Shown: positions 6,095-12,996 of the stretch, piece after piece
How the letters are laid out: each line of letters begins with the position of its first letter
Numbering within the stretch: position 1 is the first letter of the stretch
The notes under the pieces: generated by a model
Databases searched by the model: none
What the model was told of the DNA's origin: nothing
Seen by the model: only the letters and a program-made list of their open reading frames with translations
DNA from: Cycloclasticus sp.
GTDB lineage: Bacteria > Pseudomonadota > Gammaproteobacteria > Methylococcales > Cycloclasticaceae
Assembly: GCA_018066825.1 (NCBI GenBank)
Contig: JAGPVU010000072.1
Span: forward strand, 1 to 12,996
Direction of reading: 5' to 3'
DNA length: 12,996 nucleotides
Program-made: the position numbers and the translations under genes

Positions 6095-6841
6095 CTAGAA
6101 ACTGGTAAACAAACCACCATTAACTGGAATGTTAGCGCCAGTTATATAGTTAGCCTCACTTGACGCTAAAAACCCAACTGTATTTGCTATTTCAGCCGGT
6201 TCGCCCAGTCGCTGCATAGGGATTTGTGAAATCAGATTATTGCGAATGCTTTCATCAATCGCCATGACCATACTCGTCGCGATATACCCAGGACTGACAG
6301 AGTTGACAGTAATACCTTTACGCGCAACTTCTTGTGCCAACGCCATGGTAAAACCGTGCATACCTGCTTTTGCAGCCGAATAGTTTGTTTGACCAAACTG
6401 GCCACGTTGGCCATTAACTGAAGAAATATTGATGATACGTCCAAATTCTCTAGATAACATATAATCTAAAACATTTTTGGTCATATTGTAGACACCGTCT
6501 AGATTGGTCGAAAGAACGGCATCCCAACTTGATTCATCCATGTTTTTCAAAAAACCATCGCGCGTAATACCCGCGCAATTAACCAACACGTTAATCGGCC
6601 CATGGGCTTCTTCCACTCTTTTTACCATCGCAGCACAGGCCGCGAAATCAGTCACATCGGCTTCTTCGACAATAAAGTCGAAACCCGACTCTTTTTGTTC
6701 CGCAACCCACTGATCCGCGTTCTCAATTTCTTTATTAAATGTTGTTGCGATAACAGTGAAACCATTAGCTGCTAATTTCTTTGAAATCTCTGTGCCAATA
6801 CCGCCTAAGCCACCTGTTACAAGGGCAATAGATTTACTCAT
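6095..6841 (-). CDS. phaB: Acetoacetyl-CoA reductase (NADPH-dependent)
   Basis: Short-chain dehydrogenase that reduces acetoacetyl-CoA to (R)-3-hydroxybutyryl-CoA, the monomer for PHA synthase. Its 248 aa match PhaB (246 aa in Cupriavidus necator). Visible motifs: the TGGLGGIG cofactor loop (9-16), NCAG (88-91), the structural asparagine N113, catalytic serine in NISSVNG (S141) and YSAAK (Y154, K158). The segment SSVNGQRGQFGQTNYSAAK, with MALAQEVARKGITVN and VSPGYIATSMV, is strongly diagnostic for PhaB over FabG. ATG 6841 has AGAGGT 8 bases upstream. It has its own promoter and terminator, so it appears monocistronic. Its neighbours are the phasin gene and the phaEC pair; the thiolase gene phaA is not in the window. 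Confidence 0.95.
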   Translation of the reverse strand: MSKSIALVTGGLGGIGTEISKKLAANGFTVIATTFNKEIENADQWVAEQKESGFDFIVEEADVTDFAACAAMVKRVEEAHGPINVLVNCAGITRDGFLKNMDESSWDAVLSTNLDGVYNMTKNVLDYMLSREFGRIINISSVNGQRGQFGQTNYSAAKAGMHGFTMALAQEVARKGITVNSVSPGYIATSMVMAIDESIRNNLISQIPMQRLGEPAEIANTVGFLASSEANYITGANIPVNGGLFTSF

Positions 6842-6849
6842 ATTTTGGT

Positions 6850-6855
6850 ACCTCT
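6850..6855 (-). promoter_or_regulatory. Ribosome-binding site of phaB
   Basis: Minus strand AGAGGT with 8 bases to the ATG at 6841; good match to the 16S rRNA tail and supports the chosen start. Confidence 0.65.
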
Positions 6856-6888
6856 GAAATGATTAAAAACATCGTTATACTGCATTGC

Positions 6889-6918
6889 AATATATCCTAT
6901 TTTTCAATAACAAGTCAA
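6889..6918 (-). promoter_or_regulatory. Putative sigma-70 promoter of phaB
   Basis: Read on the minus strand: -35 TTGACT (6913-6918, 5 of 6), an 18-base spacer, and -10 TATATT (6889-6894, 5 of 6). The predicted start near 6882 leaves a leader of about 40 bases before ATG 6841, containing the AGAGGT site. The region is AT-rich, so chance matches are possible. Confidence 0.5.
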
Positions 6919-6996
6919 TGAGAAGGATGTTTTTTCTAACGATTGAAAGATTTTCCTAGACTACTAAAATATCACTTCACAAGGTGTAAATTTACA

Positions 6997-7026
6997 TTTA
7001 CAAATTTTTTTTTATCCCCGTACAAT
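6997..7026 (+). promoter_or_regulatory. Putative sigma-70 promoter of yaaA
   Basis: -35 TTTACA (6997-7002, 5 of 6), an 18-base spacer, -10 TACAAT (7021-7026, 5 of 6). Transcription would start near 7033, 27 bases before ATG 7060. This argues against the longer reading frame opening at 6943 being translated as part of YaaA. No OxyR-type site was recognised by eye, though the AT-rich flank leaves room for one. Confidence 0.5.
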
Positions 7027-7059
7027 AAGCTGCATACAAGACAACGATGGACGCATAGA

Positions 7060-7836
7060 ATGTTATTAGTTATATCGCCCGCTAAAACCTTAGATTTTGA
7101 AACGCCTGCTAGCACTCAACTGCATTCACAGCCCTATTTTTTAAATGAGGCTGAAACACTTATAGATCAATTGAAAACCTTGTCACCTAGCGATGTTTCA
7201 TCCCTTATGGGCATTAGTGACAAACTGGGTACGTTAAATAGCAACCGTTTTATACAATGGCAACTGCCTTTCACACCCAAAAACAGTAAACAGGCATTAC
7301 TTGCCTTTAAAGGCGATGTGTACGAAGGCTTAAACGCTGAATCGCTGTCTGATAATGATCTCAACTGGGCTAATCAACACTTACGTATATTGTCTGGCTT
7401 ATATGGCTTACTTAAACCCTTAGATTTAATCCAGGCGTATCGTCTTGAAATGGGCACACGCTTTGAAAACAATCAAGGTAAGAATTTATATGCGTTTTGG
7501 GGCAATAAAATTACCGATCAAATGAACCAAGAAATTGAGGCCTTAGCAAACCCCGTGCTTATCAATCTAGCCTCTAATGAATACTTTAAAGCGGTAAAAC
7601 CTAAGCTTTTAAACGCCAGTGTCATTACCCCGGTGTTTAAAGACTGGAAAAATGACCGCTATAAAATTATTAGCTTCTACGCCAAAAAAGCGCGCGGCAT
7701 GATGAGCGCTTACATTATTAAAAACCGGATCGAAAGCCCTGATGCCATTAAAGACTTTGACACCGCCGGTTATCAATACTGCGCAGAAGAGTCAACCAGC
7801 AATGAATGGGTGTTTTTGAGAAAGTTAGCGGCTTAG
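7060..7836 (+). CDS. yaaA: Peroxide-stress protein YaaA (DUF328/UPF0246)
   Basis: 258 aa from ATG 7060, exactly the length of E. coli YaaA, which limits intracellular free iron and DNA damage during hydrogen peroxide stress. Family signatures seen: the N-terminus MLLVISPAKTLDF, the LMGISDKLGTLNSNRF segment, FKGDVYEGL, LRILSGLYGLLKPLDLIQAYRLEMGT, FWGNKIT, NLASNEYFKAV, and KKARGMMSAYIIKNRI near the C-terminus. It is a cytoplasmic soluble protein with no membrane segment. The frame is open 39 codons further upstream (from 6943), but that extension lies before the predicted promoter and is unlike the family, so 7060 is chosen. It is divergent from phaB, and its stop overlaps that of the convergent metallo-hydrolase gene. 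Confidence 0.95.
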   Translation: MLLVISPAKTLDFETPASTQLHSQPYFLNEAETLIDQLKTLSPSDVSSLMGISDKLGTLNSNRFIQWQLPFTPKNSKQALLAFKGDVYEGLNAESLSDNDLNWANQHLRILSGLYGLLKPLDLIQAYRLEMGTRFENNQGKNLYAFWGNKITDQMNQEIEALANPVLINLASNEYFKAVKPKLLNASVITPVFKDWKNDRYKIISFYAKKARGMMSAYIIKNRIESPDAIKDFDTAGYQYCAEESTSNEWVFLRKLAA

Positions 7837-8798
7837 TCTTCCAAGGCTTCAGCCTCAAGCGACAAATACACCTGGTACGCATTTTTCCTATTGGCTTCTG
7901 CAAACGCTGGTAAATTCGAAAATTCTGACCAATCTGTTGCTGAGTAGGCTTCATCAAAGGCTTGCAGTTCATCAACAGCAAGAGCCATTTGTTGCCGTAT
8001 ATACGCCAAGTAGCGGCGCGTAAGCGACAAGGTTTTTGCAGGTTCTGACGCGGCTAAACCATGGCCCGGTATCAAAGCTTGTAATGACTGAAGTTCCATT
8101 TTCTCTAACGTTTGTAACCAAAATTTAGTGTGCACACTGCCTAAAAACGGCACACGCCCTTCAATAATAATGTCGCCAGCAAACAACACGCGGTCGTTTT
8201 CAACGTACAGCGTCATATCACCGTCAGAATGCGCAGGGCCAACCACATTAATTAAAAAGTCGATCCCACCCAAACTAAATCGCTCAGCACTTTCGATAAT
8301 TCGATCGGGTTTCAGCAAATAAGTAGCGTCATCAACCCAAGGGTAAAGTGACACCCGCCGTTCGTCCAAACGATCTTGTGCGAATGATGATTCGATATAC
8401 TTATAGGCACCTTTCGGCGCGATAACCTCGGCCCCTAATGCTTTAAAAACCTGTGCACCTAAAACGTGGTCTGCATGGTAATGACTAACAACGAGTTTAA
8501 CAATCTGCTGATCAGTGATGCCTTGTATAGCTGTGACCAGTTTTTTCGCCAACGCAGGCGTTCCCAGCGCATCAAACACAACAACACCCTCGCTAGTAAC
8601 AACAAAACCTGCATTTGAAATAAAGCCTTCGTTTTCGGTTGCCATGCCATCTAAACCTTTAACGTACCACGCATGCTCTGACACTTGAATCGCACGCATA
8701 GTCACTTGGCTTGCAGCAAAGCCTGTGTCGTCCGATGCCGCTACTAAGGGACTCACTAAATAAACAAATAGTAAACAGATAAGTAAATAGGCTTTCAT
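7833..8798 (-). CDS. Exported metallo-beta-lactamase-fold hydrolase
   Basis: 321 aa from ATG 8798 (GGGG lies just upstream; an in-frame TTG at 8813 is rejected because it would put extra residues before the signal sequence). The N-terminus KAYLLICLLFVYLVSPLVAA is a Sec-type signal peptide, probably cleaved after ALVAA-like small residues, so the enzyme should be periplasmic. Metal ligands are visible: HYHADH (106-111), GPAHSDGD (H190), FAGD (D208) and PGHG (H246), fitting a two-zinc MBL site. The closest recollection is the SoxH/quinoprotein-relay type of exported MBL hydrolase, but the substrate is not readable, and there is no PQQ or Sox gene nearby. It starts 19 bases after the rapA stop, probably in one transcript. 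Its stop overlaps that of yaaA. Confidence 0.9.
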   Translation of the reverse strand: MKAYLLICLLFVYLVSPLVAASDDTGFAASQVTMRAIQVSEHAWYVKGLDGMATENEGFISNAGFVVTSEGVVVFDALGTPALAKKLVTAIQGITDQQIVKLVVSHYHADHVLGAQVFKALGAEVIAPKGAYKYIESSFAQDRLDERRVSLYPWVDDATYLLKPDRIIESAERFSLGGIDFLINVVGPAHSDGDMTLYVENDRVLFAGDIIIEGRVPFLGSVHTKFWLQTLEKMELQSLQALIPGHGLAASEPAKTLSLTRRYLAYIRQQMALAVDELQAFDEAYSATDWSEFSNLPAFAEANRKNAYQVYLSLEAEALED

Positions 8799-8817
8799 GA
8801 CGACCCCGTACAAAATG

Positions 8818-11661
8818 TTAGTCTGTCAACAATATAACCCGAATGGCGTCAAGTTTATACGAACTGCGCTCAATATGGGCTCGAATATGGGTTATTGCTT
8901 CACGTTGTTGCTCAATCTCTACTTCACGTATATTGGGGTTAACCTTAGCCAATGCGAGCAAACGATCAAGCGCCGCGGTCTCTTCTCGTTCCATTTGCAA
9001 AACACTCGTTTCTATTAATGCTTTTTGATGCTCAAGGACAAGCATTTCTGCTTTTGAAATCAGGGATTTTATTGCTTCTTGGCCATGCTCAATAATGTTG
9101 AGTGCAACCGCTTTTTTAACGAACTGTATACGCGCCGAAATATGTTCAGGCTTTAACATATTCGTCATATCTAAACCGTTACTGCCCACCACAATCCGTT
9201 GCATGGTATGCGGTAAATAGCGGTGTAACTGTAAGCGTTTTGGTGCCGGGCAGTGGCTGGTGAAAATGGCTTCTAGAATAAGGGTGCCTGCAGGCACTGG
9301 TGGTAACGCCATGGTACAAAATGTCGAATTACCAAATTCGCTATTAATTATATGCTCCATCGCCCCCGTCACCATCGGGTGCTCCCACGTTAGGAAGTGG
9401 AAATCTTCCCGTGACAAGGCTATTTTTCGATTATAGGTCGCGGTTAGGCCCTCTTCGTTTAAGCCAGAAAAAGTTTCGCTTAGCATGTGTCCCGTAGGCT
9501 TAACCACGATACTATCATCGCTATGGTGCTGTTGTTCAACGCCAAAGTTTTCGAACACGTTTTCCATATAGTCCGATAGCTCTAACTGACTGGAGGATAA
9601 ACTCACCGCATCCACGATCGCTTGGGCATCCTCGTGCCTGCACGAATTAAGTTCCAGCATTAGGTCTCTGCCTTCTTGCATTTCTTTGCTCGTTTGCTCC
9701 AATAACGCTCGGCTTGTGGCAATGATAGACTCAAAGTCTACTTCGCCACCCTCAATTAACAAGGCGTCTTTTAAGGTGGTTTTGACCGCCGCATAAATGT
9801 GGTGCCCATTCGAACAAACTCGACTAAAGGCTTGTAAACCTTCGTCATACCAACGCAGCAAACGATGCTGTGCCGACCCTTTTGAATACGGCACATGGAT
9901 ATGCACGATGCCCGTTTGGCCAATACGATCTAAGCGTCCAATACGTTGCTCGAGTAAGTCAGGGTTCAACGGCAAGTCAAATAAAACCAAATGGTGGGCA
10001 AATTGAAAGTTTCGCCCTTCACTACCAATCTCAGAACAAATTAAAACCTGTGAACCTTCATCTAAGTCGGCAAAATAGGCTGCCGCCCTGTCTCTGGCAA
10101 TCAAGCTCATGCCTTCATGAAAAACGGCAGATTTAGCGCTGCTGTGCAGTTTTAAAAACTCATGTAACTCCTCAGCCGTTTGTTGTTGCGCACAAATCAA
10201 TAATACCTTGTCGGTTTTATGCTCGGACAGCCAGCTTGCTAGCCACTCTATGCGTGGATCGCCGGTCAACCAATCTTCACCCAAGGCCACCTCTGGCAGC
10301 AGCGCATTAATCAGCGCGGAGGGTTGATCCATGCCAGCATAATCCATGACAGGCAGTGAGGGTAATTCATGAACGTGTAACTGGCGCGAGGAAAAGACAT
10401 CAATGTTGTCACGGGTATTTCTAAACAACACTCGGCCGGTGCCATGCCGATCTAAAAGCGCCTCAATAAGCCCCTGCACCGACACATCATCGGCGAGCAA
10501 ACTCTCTGCGCCCAACCGTTGACTTAAGTCGGTCGTTAAACGGTTGTCTGCTAAGATCTCTTCTAGGCTTAACGCCATTAACTGTTTAATTAAACGGTTA
10601 ATCGCTTGGTAACCTATTTGCTCGTCACGAAACGTCTCAAGATCGTAGTAACGATCAGGGTCAAGCAAACGAAGACGGGCAAAATGACTGGTGACACCGA
10701 GTTGTTCAGGGGTAGCTGTTAGTAACAACAGTCCGGGGATGGTTTTGGCTAATTGTTCAATACAGTCATACTCAGGGCTCACTTTATCGGCATTCCAAAA
10801 CAAATGATGTGCCTCATCAACGATCATTAAATCCCATCCAGCCGATAAGGCCTGCGCGTGATAATCGTCGTGTTGTGATAAAAAAGATAACTGACAAAGC
10901 ACCAATTGAGCTGTTTCAAAGGGGTTAATATCGCCTTCTTCAGAAATGGCTTCGCAACGTTCCTGATCTAAGATGGTAAACGACAGATTAAAACGTCGTA
11001 ATAACTCAACCAGCCACTGGTGAATTAAAGCATCAGGCACCACGATTAATACGCGATCAATGGCGCCTGTCAATAATTGTTGATGTAAGATCAAGCCAGC
11101 CTCGATGGTTTTACCAAGCCCCACCTCATCAGCCAATAACACGCGAGCTGCAGCGCGTTGCGTTACTTTGTTAGCAATATAAAATTGATGCGGTAATAAT
11201 TGTACCCGCGGGCCTGATAAACCGTAATGTTCAAACTGGTCCAGCTTGCGTTGGAACTCTAATGTTTTAAGGCGTAATTCAAATAATTTGTTTTTATCAA
11301 TTTGACCTGTAAACAAGCGACTTTGAGGTTTGTTGAACGCACCCGTGCTACTTAAATCGACTTCGTGCAACACCGCCTGTTCACCTTTGTCATTACTGCA
11401 GAGGTAAATCATACAATGGTTATGCAACTGAGTTTGTTGAACGGTTAACGGGTCTCCATCGTTACTGCGCACCACGTCACCCACACCATACAGTACCCGG
11501 CTAAGGGGCGCATTATCGAGCGCATAGACTCGAGTTTCTTCAACTGCCGGGTAAAATAAACTGAGATGACGCCCTTCGATTGACTCAACAGTACCCAAGC
11601 CCAATTCGGTTTCCGAATGACTAACCCAACGCTGCCCAAGGTGAAAGTTTTGCTGACTCAT
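8818..11661 (-). CDS. rapA: RNA polymerase-associated ATPase RapA (HepA)
   Basis: 947-aa Swi2/Snf2-family ATPase (E. coli RapA is 968 aa) that binds RNA polymerase and recycles it from post-termination complexes. The N-terminus FHLGQRWVSHSETELGLGTV and the region to about 110 match the two Tudor/KOW-like beta-barrels of RapA. ATPase motifs follow: LLPHQFYIA (155-163), Walker A DEVGLGKT (178-185), VIVVP-like motif Ia, Walker B DEAH (282-285), LTATP (314-318), then motif V SEGRNFQ (546-552) and motif VI QRIGRLDRIGQ (572-582). The C-terminal 350 residues correspond to the RapA-specific spacer and C-terminal domains and are intact. GGAG lies 12 bases before ATG 11661, a rather long spacing. It is 61 bases downstream of ppsR and just upstream of the exported MBL hydrolase gene. 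Confidence 0.96.
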   Translation of the reverse strand: MSQQNFHLGQRWVSHSETELGLGTVESIEGRHLSLFYPAVEETRVYALDNAPLSRVLYGVGDVVRSNDGDPLTVQQTQLHNHCMIYLCSNDKGEQAVLHEVDLSSTGAFNKPQSRLFTGQIDKNKLFELRLKTLEFQRKLDQFEHYGLSGPRVQLLPHQFYIANKVTQRAAARVLLADEVGLGKTIEAGLILHQQLLTGAIDRVLIVVPDALIHQWLVELLRRFNLSFTILDQERCEAISEEGDINPFETAQLVLCQLSFLSQHDDYHAQALSAGWDLMIVDEAHHLFWNADKVSPEYDCIEQLAKTIPGLLLLTATPEQLGVTSHFARLRLLDPDRYYDLETFRDEQIGYQAINRLIKQLMALSLEEILADNRLTTDLSQRLGAESLLADDVSVQGLIEALLDRHGTGRVLFRNTRDNIDVFSSRQLHVHELPSLPVMDYAGMDQPSALINALLPEVALGEDWLTGDPRIEWLASWLSEHKTDKVLLICAQQQTAEELHEFLKLHSSAKSAVFHEGMSLIARDRAAAYFADLDEGSQVLICSEIGSEGRNFQFAHHLVLFDLPLNPDLLEQRIGRLDRIGQTGIVHIHVPYSKGSAQHRLLRWYDEGLQAFSRVCSNGHHIYAAVKTTLKDALLIEGGEVDFESIIATSRALLEQTSKEMQEGRDLMLELNSCRHEDAQAIVDAVSLSSSQLELSDYMENVFENFGVEQQHHSDDSIVVKPTGHMLSETFSGLNEEGLTATYNRKIALSREDFHFLTWEHPMVTGAMEHIINSEFGNSTFCTMALPPVPAGTLILEAIFTSHCPAPKRLQLHRYLPHTMQRIVVGSNGLDMTNMLKPEHISARIQFVKKAVALNIIEHGQEAIKSLISKAEMLVLEHQKALIETSVLQMEREETAALDRLLALAKVNPNIREVEIEQQREAITHIRAHIERSSYKLDAIRVILLTD

Positions 11662-11722
11662 CGACTACATTATCTCCGCGCTGAAGTAAAAGGCGTGGAT
11701 GATACCCTATGTGTACAAGGTT

Positions 11723-12544
11723 TTAAAACTGCTTATCATCCAGATCACGTGTTAAGCGAATTTGTGCAGCAATTTCTTCAATAGAAATTGATGTGACATT
11801 CAAATAAGGGACTTTTTCCAATTGAAAAATTTCTTCTACTTGCGAGATTTCACGCTGACAGGTACGTAATGAGGCATACGGGCTACCGGGGCGTCTTTCT
11901 TCGCGAATACGACTTAATTGCTCAGCTGCAATGGTTAGGCCGAACAACTTATCTTTAAACGGTTTAATCGCTTTTGGTAACTGCGTATTATCTAAATCAC
12001 CGTCAGTAATAGGGAAATTGGCAGGGAAAATACCGTACTGAAGCGCTAAGTACAAAGACGTCGGCGTTTTACCTGTACGCGATACACCCACTAAAATCAC
12101 ATCGGCCATTTCATAATGGTCTAAGCGTGCACCGTCGTCATTCACCAAGGCATAATTAACTGCACGAATGCGAGACTCGTACGAGTTTCTATCGACCAGA
12201 CCGTGACTTTTACCCGCAATATGCGATGACTCCTGGCTTAAGTCCGCTTCCATCCTAGTGATGTAATCATTAAATAAATCATAGAAAAGACAGTCACTTA
12301 AGGATATTATTTCACGTAATTTATCATCAGTGAACGTGCTAAAAACAATCGGCCGCTCTTCACTATTAGCACTCACTTTATTGATTCGATCCCTCACTTC
12401 AAGGGCCCTTTTTTCGGTATCAATAAAGGGGATAACGTGGCGTTCCTGTTTCACACTCTCGAATTGTGTCATCAGTGTATTGCCCAGCGTTTCTGCGGTA
12501 ATCGCCGTTCGATCAGAGACAAAAAAGATTATTCTATTTTTCAT
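11723..12544 (-). CDS. ppsR: PEP synthase regulatory kinase/pyrophosphorylase (PSRP)
   Basis: 273 aa (E. coli PpsR 277), DUF299 family. It inactivates PEP synthase by ADP-dependent phosphorylation of a threonine near its catalytic histidine and reactivates it by phosphate-dependent removal of that phosphate. Visible: the N-terminus IIFFVSDRTAITAETLGNTL, DLFNDYITRMEADL, the AVNYALVNDDG segment, and the P-loop GVSRTGKT (153-160) followed by PTSLYLALQYG, all family signatures. The start at ATG 12544 gives the standard N-terminus; the frame stays open 38 codons further upstream into the ppsA leader and start, which is not a plausible coding extension. No good Shine-Dalgarno is seen. It is divergent from ppsA, its target, which settles PEP synthase rather than the PPDK-regulating relatives. 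Confidence 0.95.
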   Translation of the reverse strand: MKNRIIFFVSDRTAITAETLGNTLMTQFESVKQERHVIPFIDTEKRALEVRDRINKVSANSEERPIVFSTFTDDKLREIISLSDCLFYDLFNDYITRMEADLSQESSHIAGKSHGLVDRNSYESRIRAVNYALVNDDGARLDHYEMADVILVGVSRTGKTPTSLYLALQYGIFPANFPITDGDLDNTQLPKAIKPFKDKLFGLTIAAEQLSRIREERRPGSPYASLRTCQREISQVEEIFQLEKVPYLNVTSISIEEIAAQIRLTRDLDDKQF

Positions 12545-12615
12545 TAAAGATTCATTAAATATTAAGCGTGGTTTTTTGTTAAAATGCTTGATTACATTAA
12601 ATTCTAAACTAAACC

Positions 12616-12620
12616 GAGGA
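12616..12620 (+). promoter_or_regulatory. Ribosome-binding site deciding the TTG start of ppsA
   Basis: GAGGA lies 7 bases before TTG 12628, ideal spacing. It supports initiation at this TTG rather than at the first in-frame ATG (12664, inside STGMNDV), which would remove conserved residues. A weak promoter match upstream (TTGTTA 12576-12581, 16 bases, TAAATT 12598-12603) is possible but not convincing. Confidence 0.75.
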
Positions 12621-12627
12621 TAGAAAG

Positions 12628-12996
12628 TTGGAAGATTATATTGTTTGGCTCGACTCAACCGGCATGAACGACGTTGAACACGTTGGTGGAAAAAATGCGT
12701 CCCTAGGTGAAATGATTAGCAACTTGGCGTCCGTTGGTGTTGACGTCCCCGGCGGCTTTGCGACAACCGCTGCTGCATTTAGGGACTTTTTATCTCAAAG
12801 CGGTATTGACGCACGCATACACGATAAATTAACTGCCTTAGACGTTGATGATGTCAACGCCTTAGCGGTCGCGGGTAAAGAAATCAGGCAATGGGTCATC
12901 GACACACCCTTTCAAGCTGAACTTGAAAGCGCTATTAAAGCGGCTTACGCCAAAATGCAGGCCGACGCTCAGAGCGAATTTTCAGTCGCTGTGCGT
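12628..12996 (+). CDS. ppsA: Phosphoenolpyruvate synthase, N-terminal part (runs off window)
   Basis: First 123 codons of pyruvate, water dikinase, which makes PEP, AMP and phosphate from pyruvate and ATP for gluconeogenesis. The start reads (M)EDYIVWLDSTGMNDVEHVGGKNASLGEMI, the ATP-grasp PPDK-N signature with VGGKNASLGEM, followed by VDVPGGFATTAAAFRDFL and ending within the nucleotide-binding domain at FSVAVR. The start codon is TTG 12628, backed by a strong Shine-Dalgarno. The phosphohistidine and PEP-binding domains are outside the window. It is divergent from ppsR with 83 bases between the two starts. Confidence 0.95.
   Translation, partial: MEDYIVWLDSTGMNDVEHVGGKNASLGEMISNLASVGVDVPGGFATTAAAFRDFLSQSGIDARIHDKLTALDVDDVNALAVAGKEIRQWVIDTPFQAELESAIKAAYAKMQADAQSEFSVAVR

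Noticed and set aside
6504..6713. Plus-strand 69-codon frame inside phaB
   Set aside because: Antisense shadow of the conserved PhaB core, with no ribosome-binding site.
6943..7059. 39-codon N-terminal extension of yaaA
   Set aside because: The family starts at MLLVISPAKTLDF, giving the E. coli length, and the predicted promoter lies inside the extension.
9870..10136. 88-codon plus-strand frame inside rapA
   Set aside because: Fully contained in the antisense of a well-conserved helicase domain, with no start signal or recognisable product.
11720..11729. GTTTTAAAAC palindrome at the ppsR stop
   Set aside because: Short AT-rich palindrome with no loop or U-tract; expected by chance in this base composition.
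12545..12658. 38-codon N-terminal extension of ppsR overlapping the ppsA start
   Set aside because: PpsR proteins begin at the IIFFVSDRTA segment; the extension would run antisense through the ppsA start and has no support.
1..12996. Search for defence systems, mobile elements, CRISPR arrays, tRNA or prophage genes
   Set aside because: All frames of meaningful length are explained by housekeeping or PHA genes, and no repeat-spacer pattern, transposase motif or tRNA cloverleaf was seen by eye.

Overview
The window looks like a moderate-to-low G+C (roughly 40-45% by eye) gammaproteobacterial chromosome segment. It carries typical gammaproteobacterial housekeeping genes (dksA followed by gluQ, rapA, ppsR divergent from ppsA, yaaA) and a polyhydroxyalkanoate (PHA) storage locus with a two-subunit class III synthase. 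A marine, obligately aerobic lineage in the Thiotrichales/Piscirickettsiaceae range would fit, but that is a guess; no rRNA or other taxonomic marker is present. I see no tRNA, rRNA, CRISPR array, insertion sequence or prophage gene. Gene density is very high and no gene-free stretch exceeds 300 bases.

Layout, left to right. (1) The 3' end of galE (+) runs into a convergent class I/II aminotransferase gene (-); their stop codons overlap. (2) dksA and gluQ (+) form a tight pair, linking stringent-response transcription control to tRNA-Asp queuosine glutamylation. (3) The PHA region, about 3.07-6.92 kb: phaE and phaC (+) encode the class III synthase; facing them on the minus strand are a small DUF6489-like gene, a phasin gene whose product ends in a long Ala/Lys/Pro histone H1-like repeat tail, and phaB (acetoacetyl-CoA reductase). 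A strong hairpin terminator ends the phaB transcript, and a near-consensus sigma-70 promoter immediately after it drives the phasin gene and probably the DUF6489 gene. (4) yaaA (+, peroxide-stress protein) is divergent from phaB and converges on a metallo-beta-lactamase-fold exported hydrolase gene (-), which lies 19 bases behind rapA (-). (5) ppsR (-) and the start of ppsA (+) form a divergent regulator/target pair.

Working together: PhaB makes (R)-3-hydroxybutyryl-CoA, PhaE-PhaC polymerises it, and the phasin probably coats the granule and may tether it to DNA through its basic tail. No phaA thiolase gene is visible here. PpsA/PpsR control the PEP-pyruvate node, DksA and RapA act on RNA polymerase, and GluQ modifies tRNA.

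I found no clearly new multi-gene system. The most interesting items are the phasin with a histone-like repeat tail beside a class III synthase, the short PhaE, and the small conserved gene inside the PHA locus.
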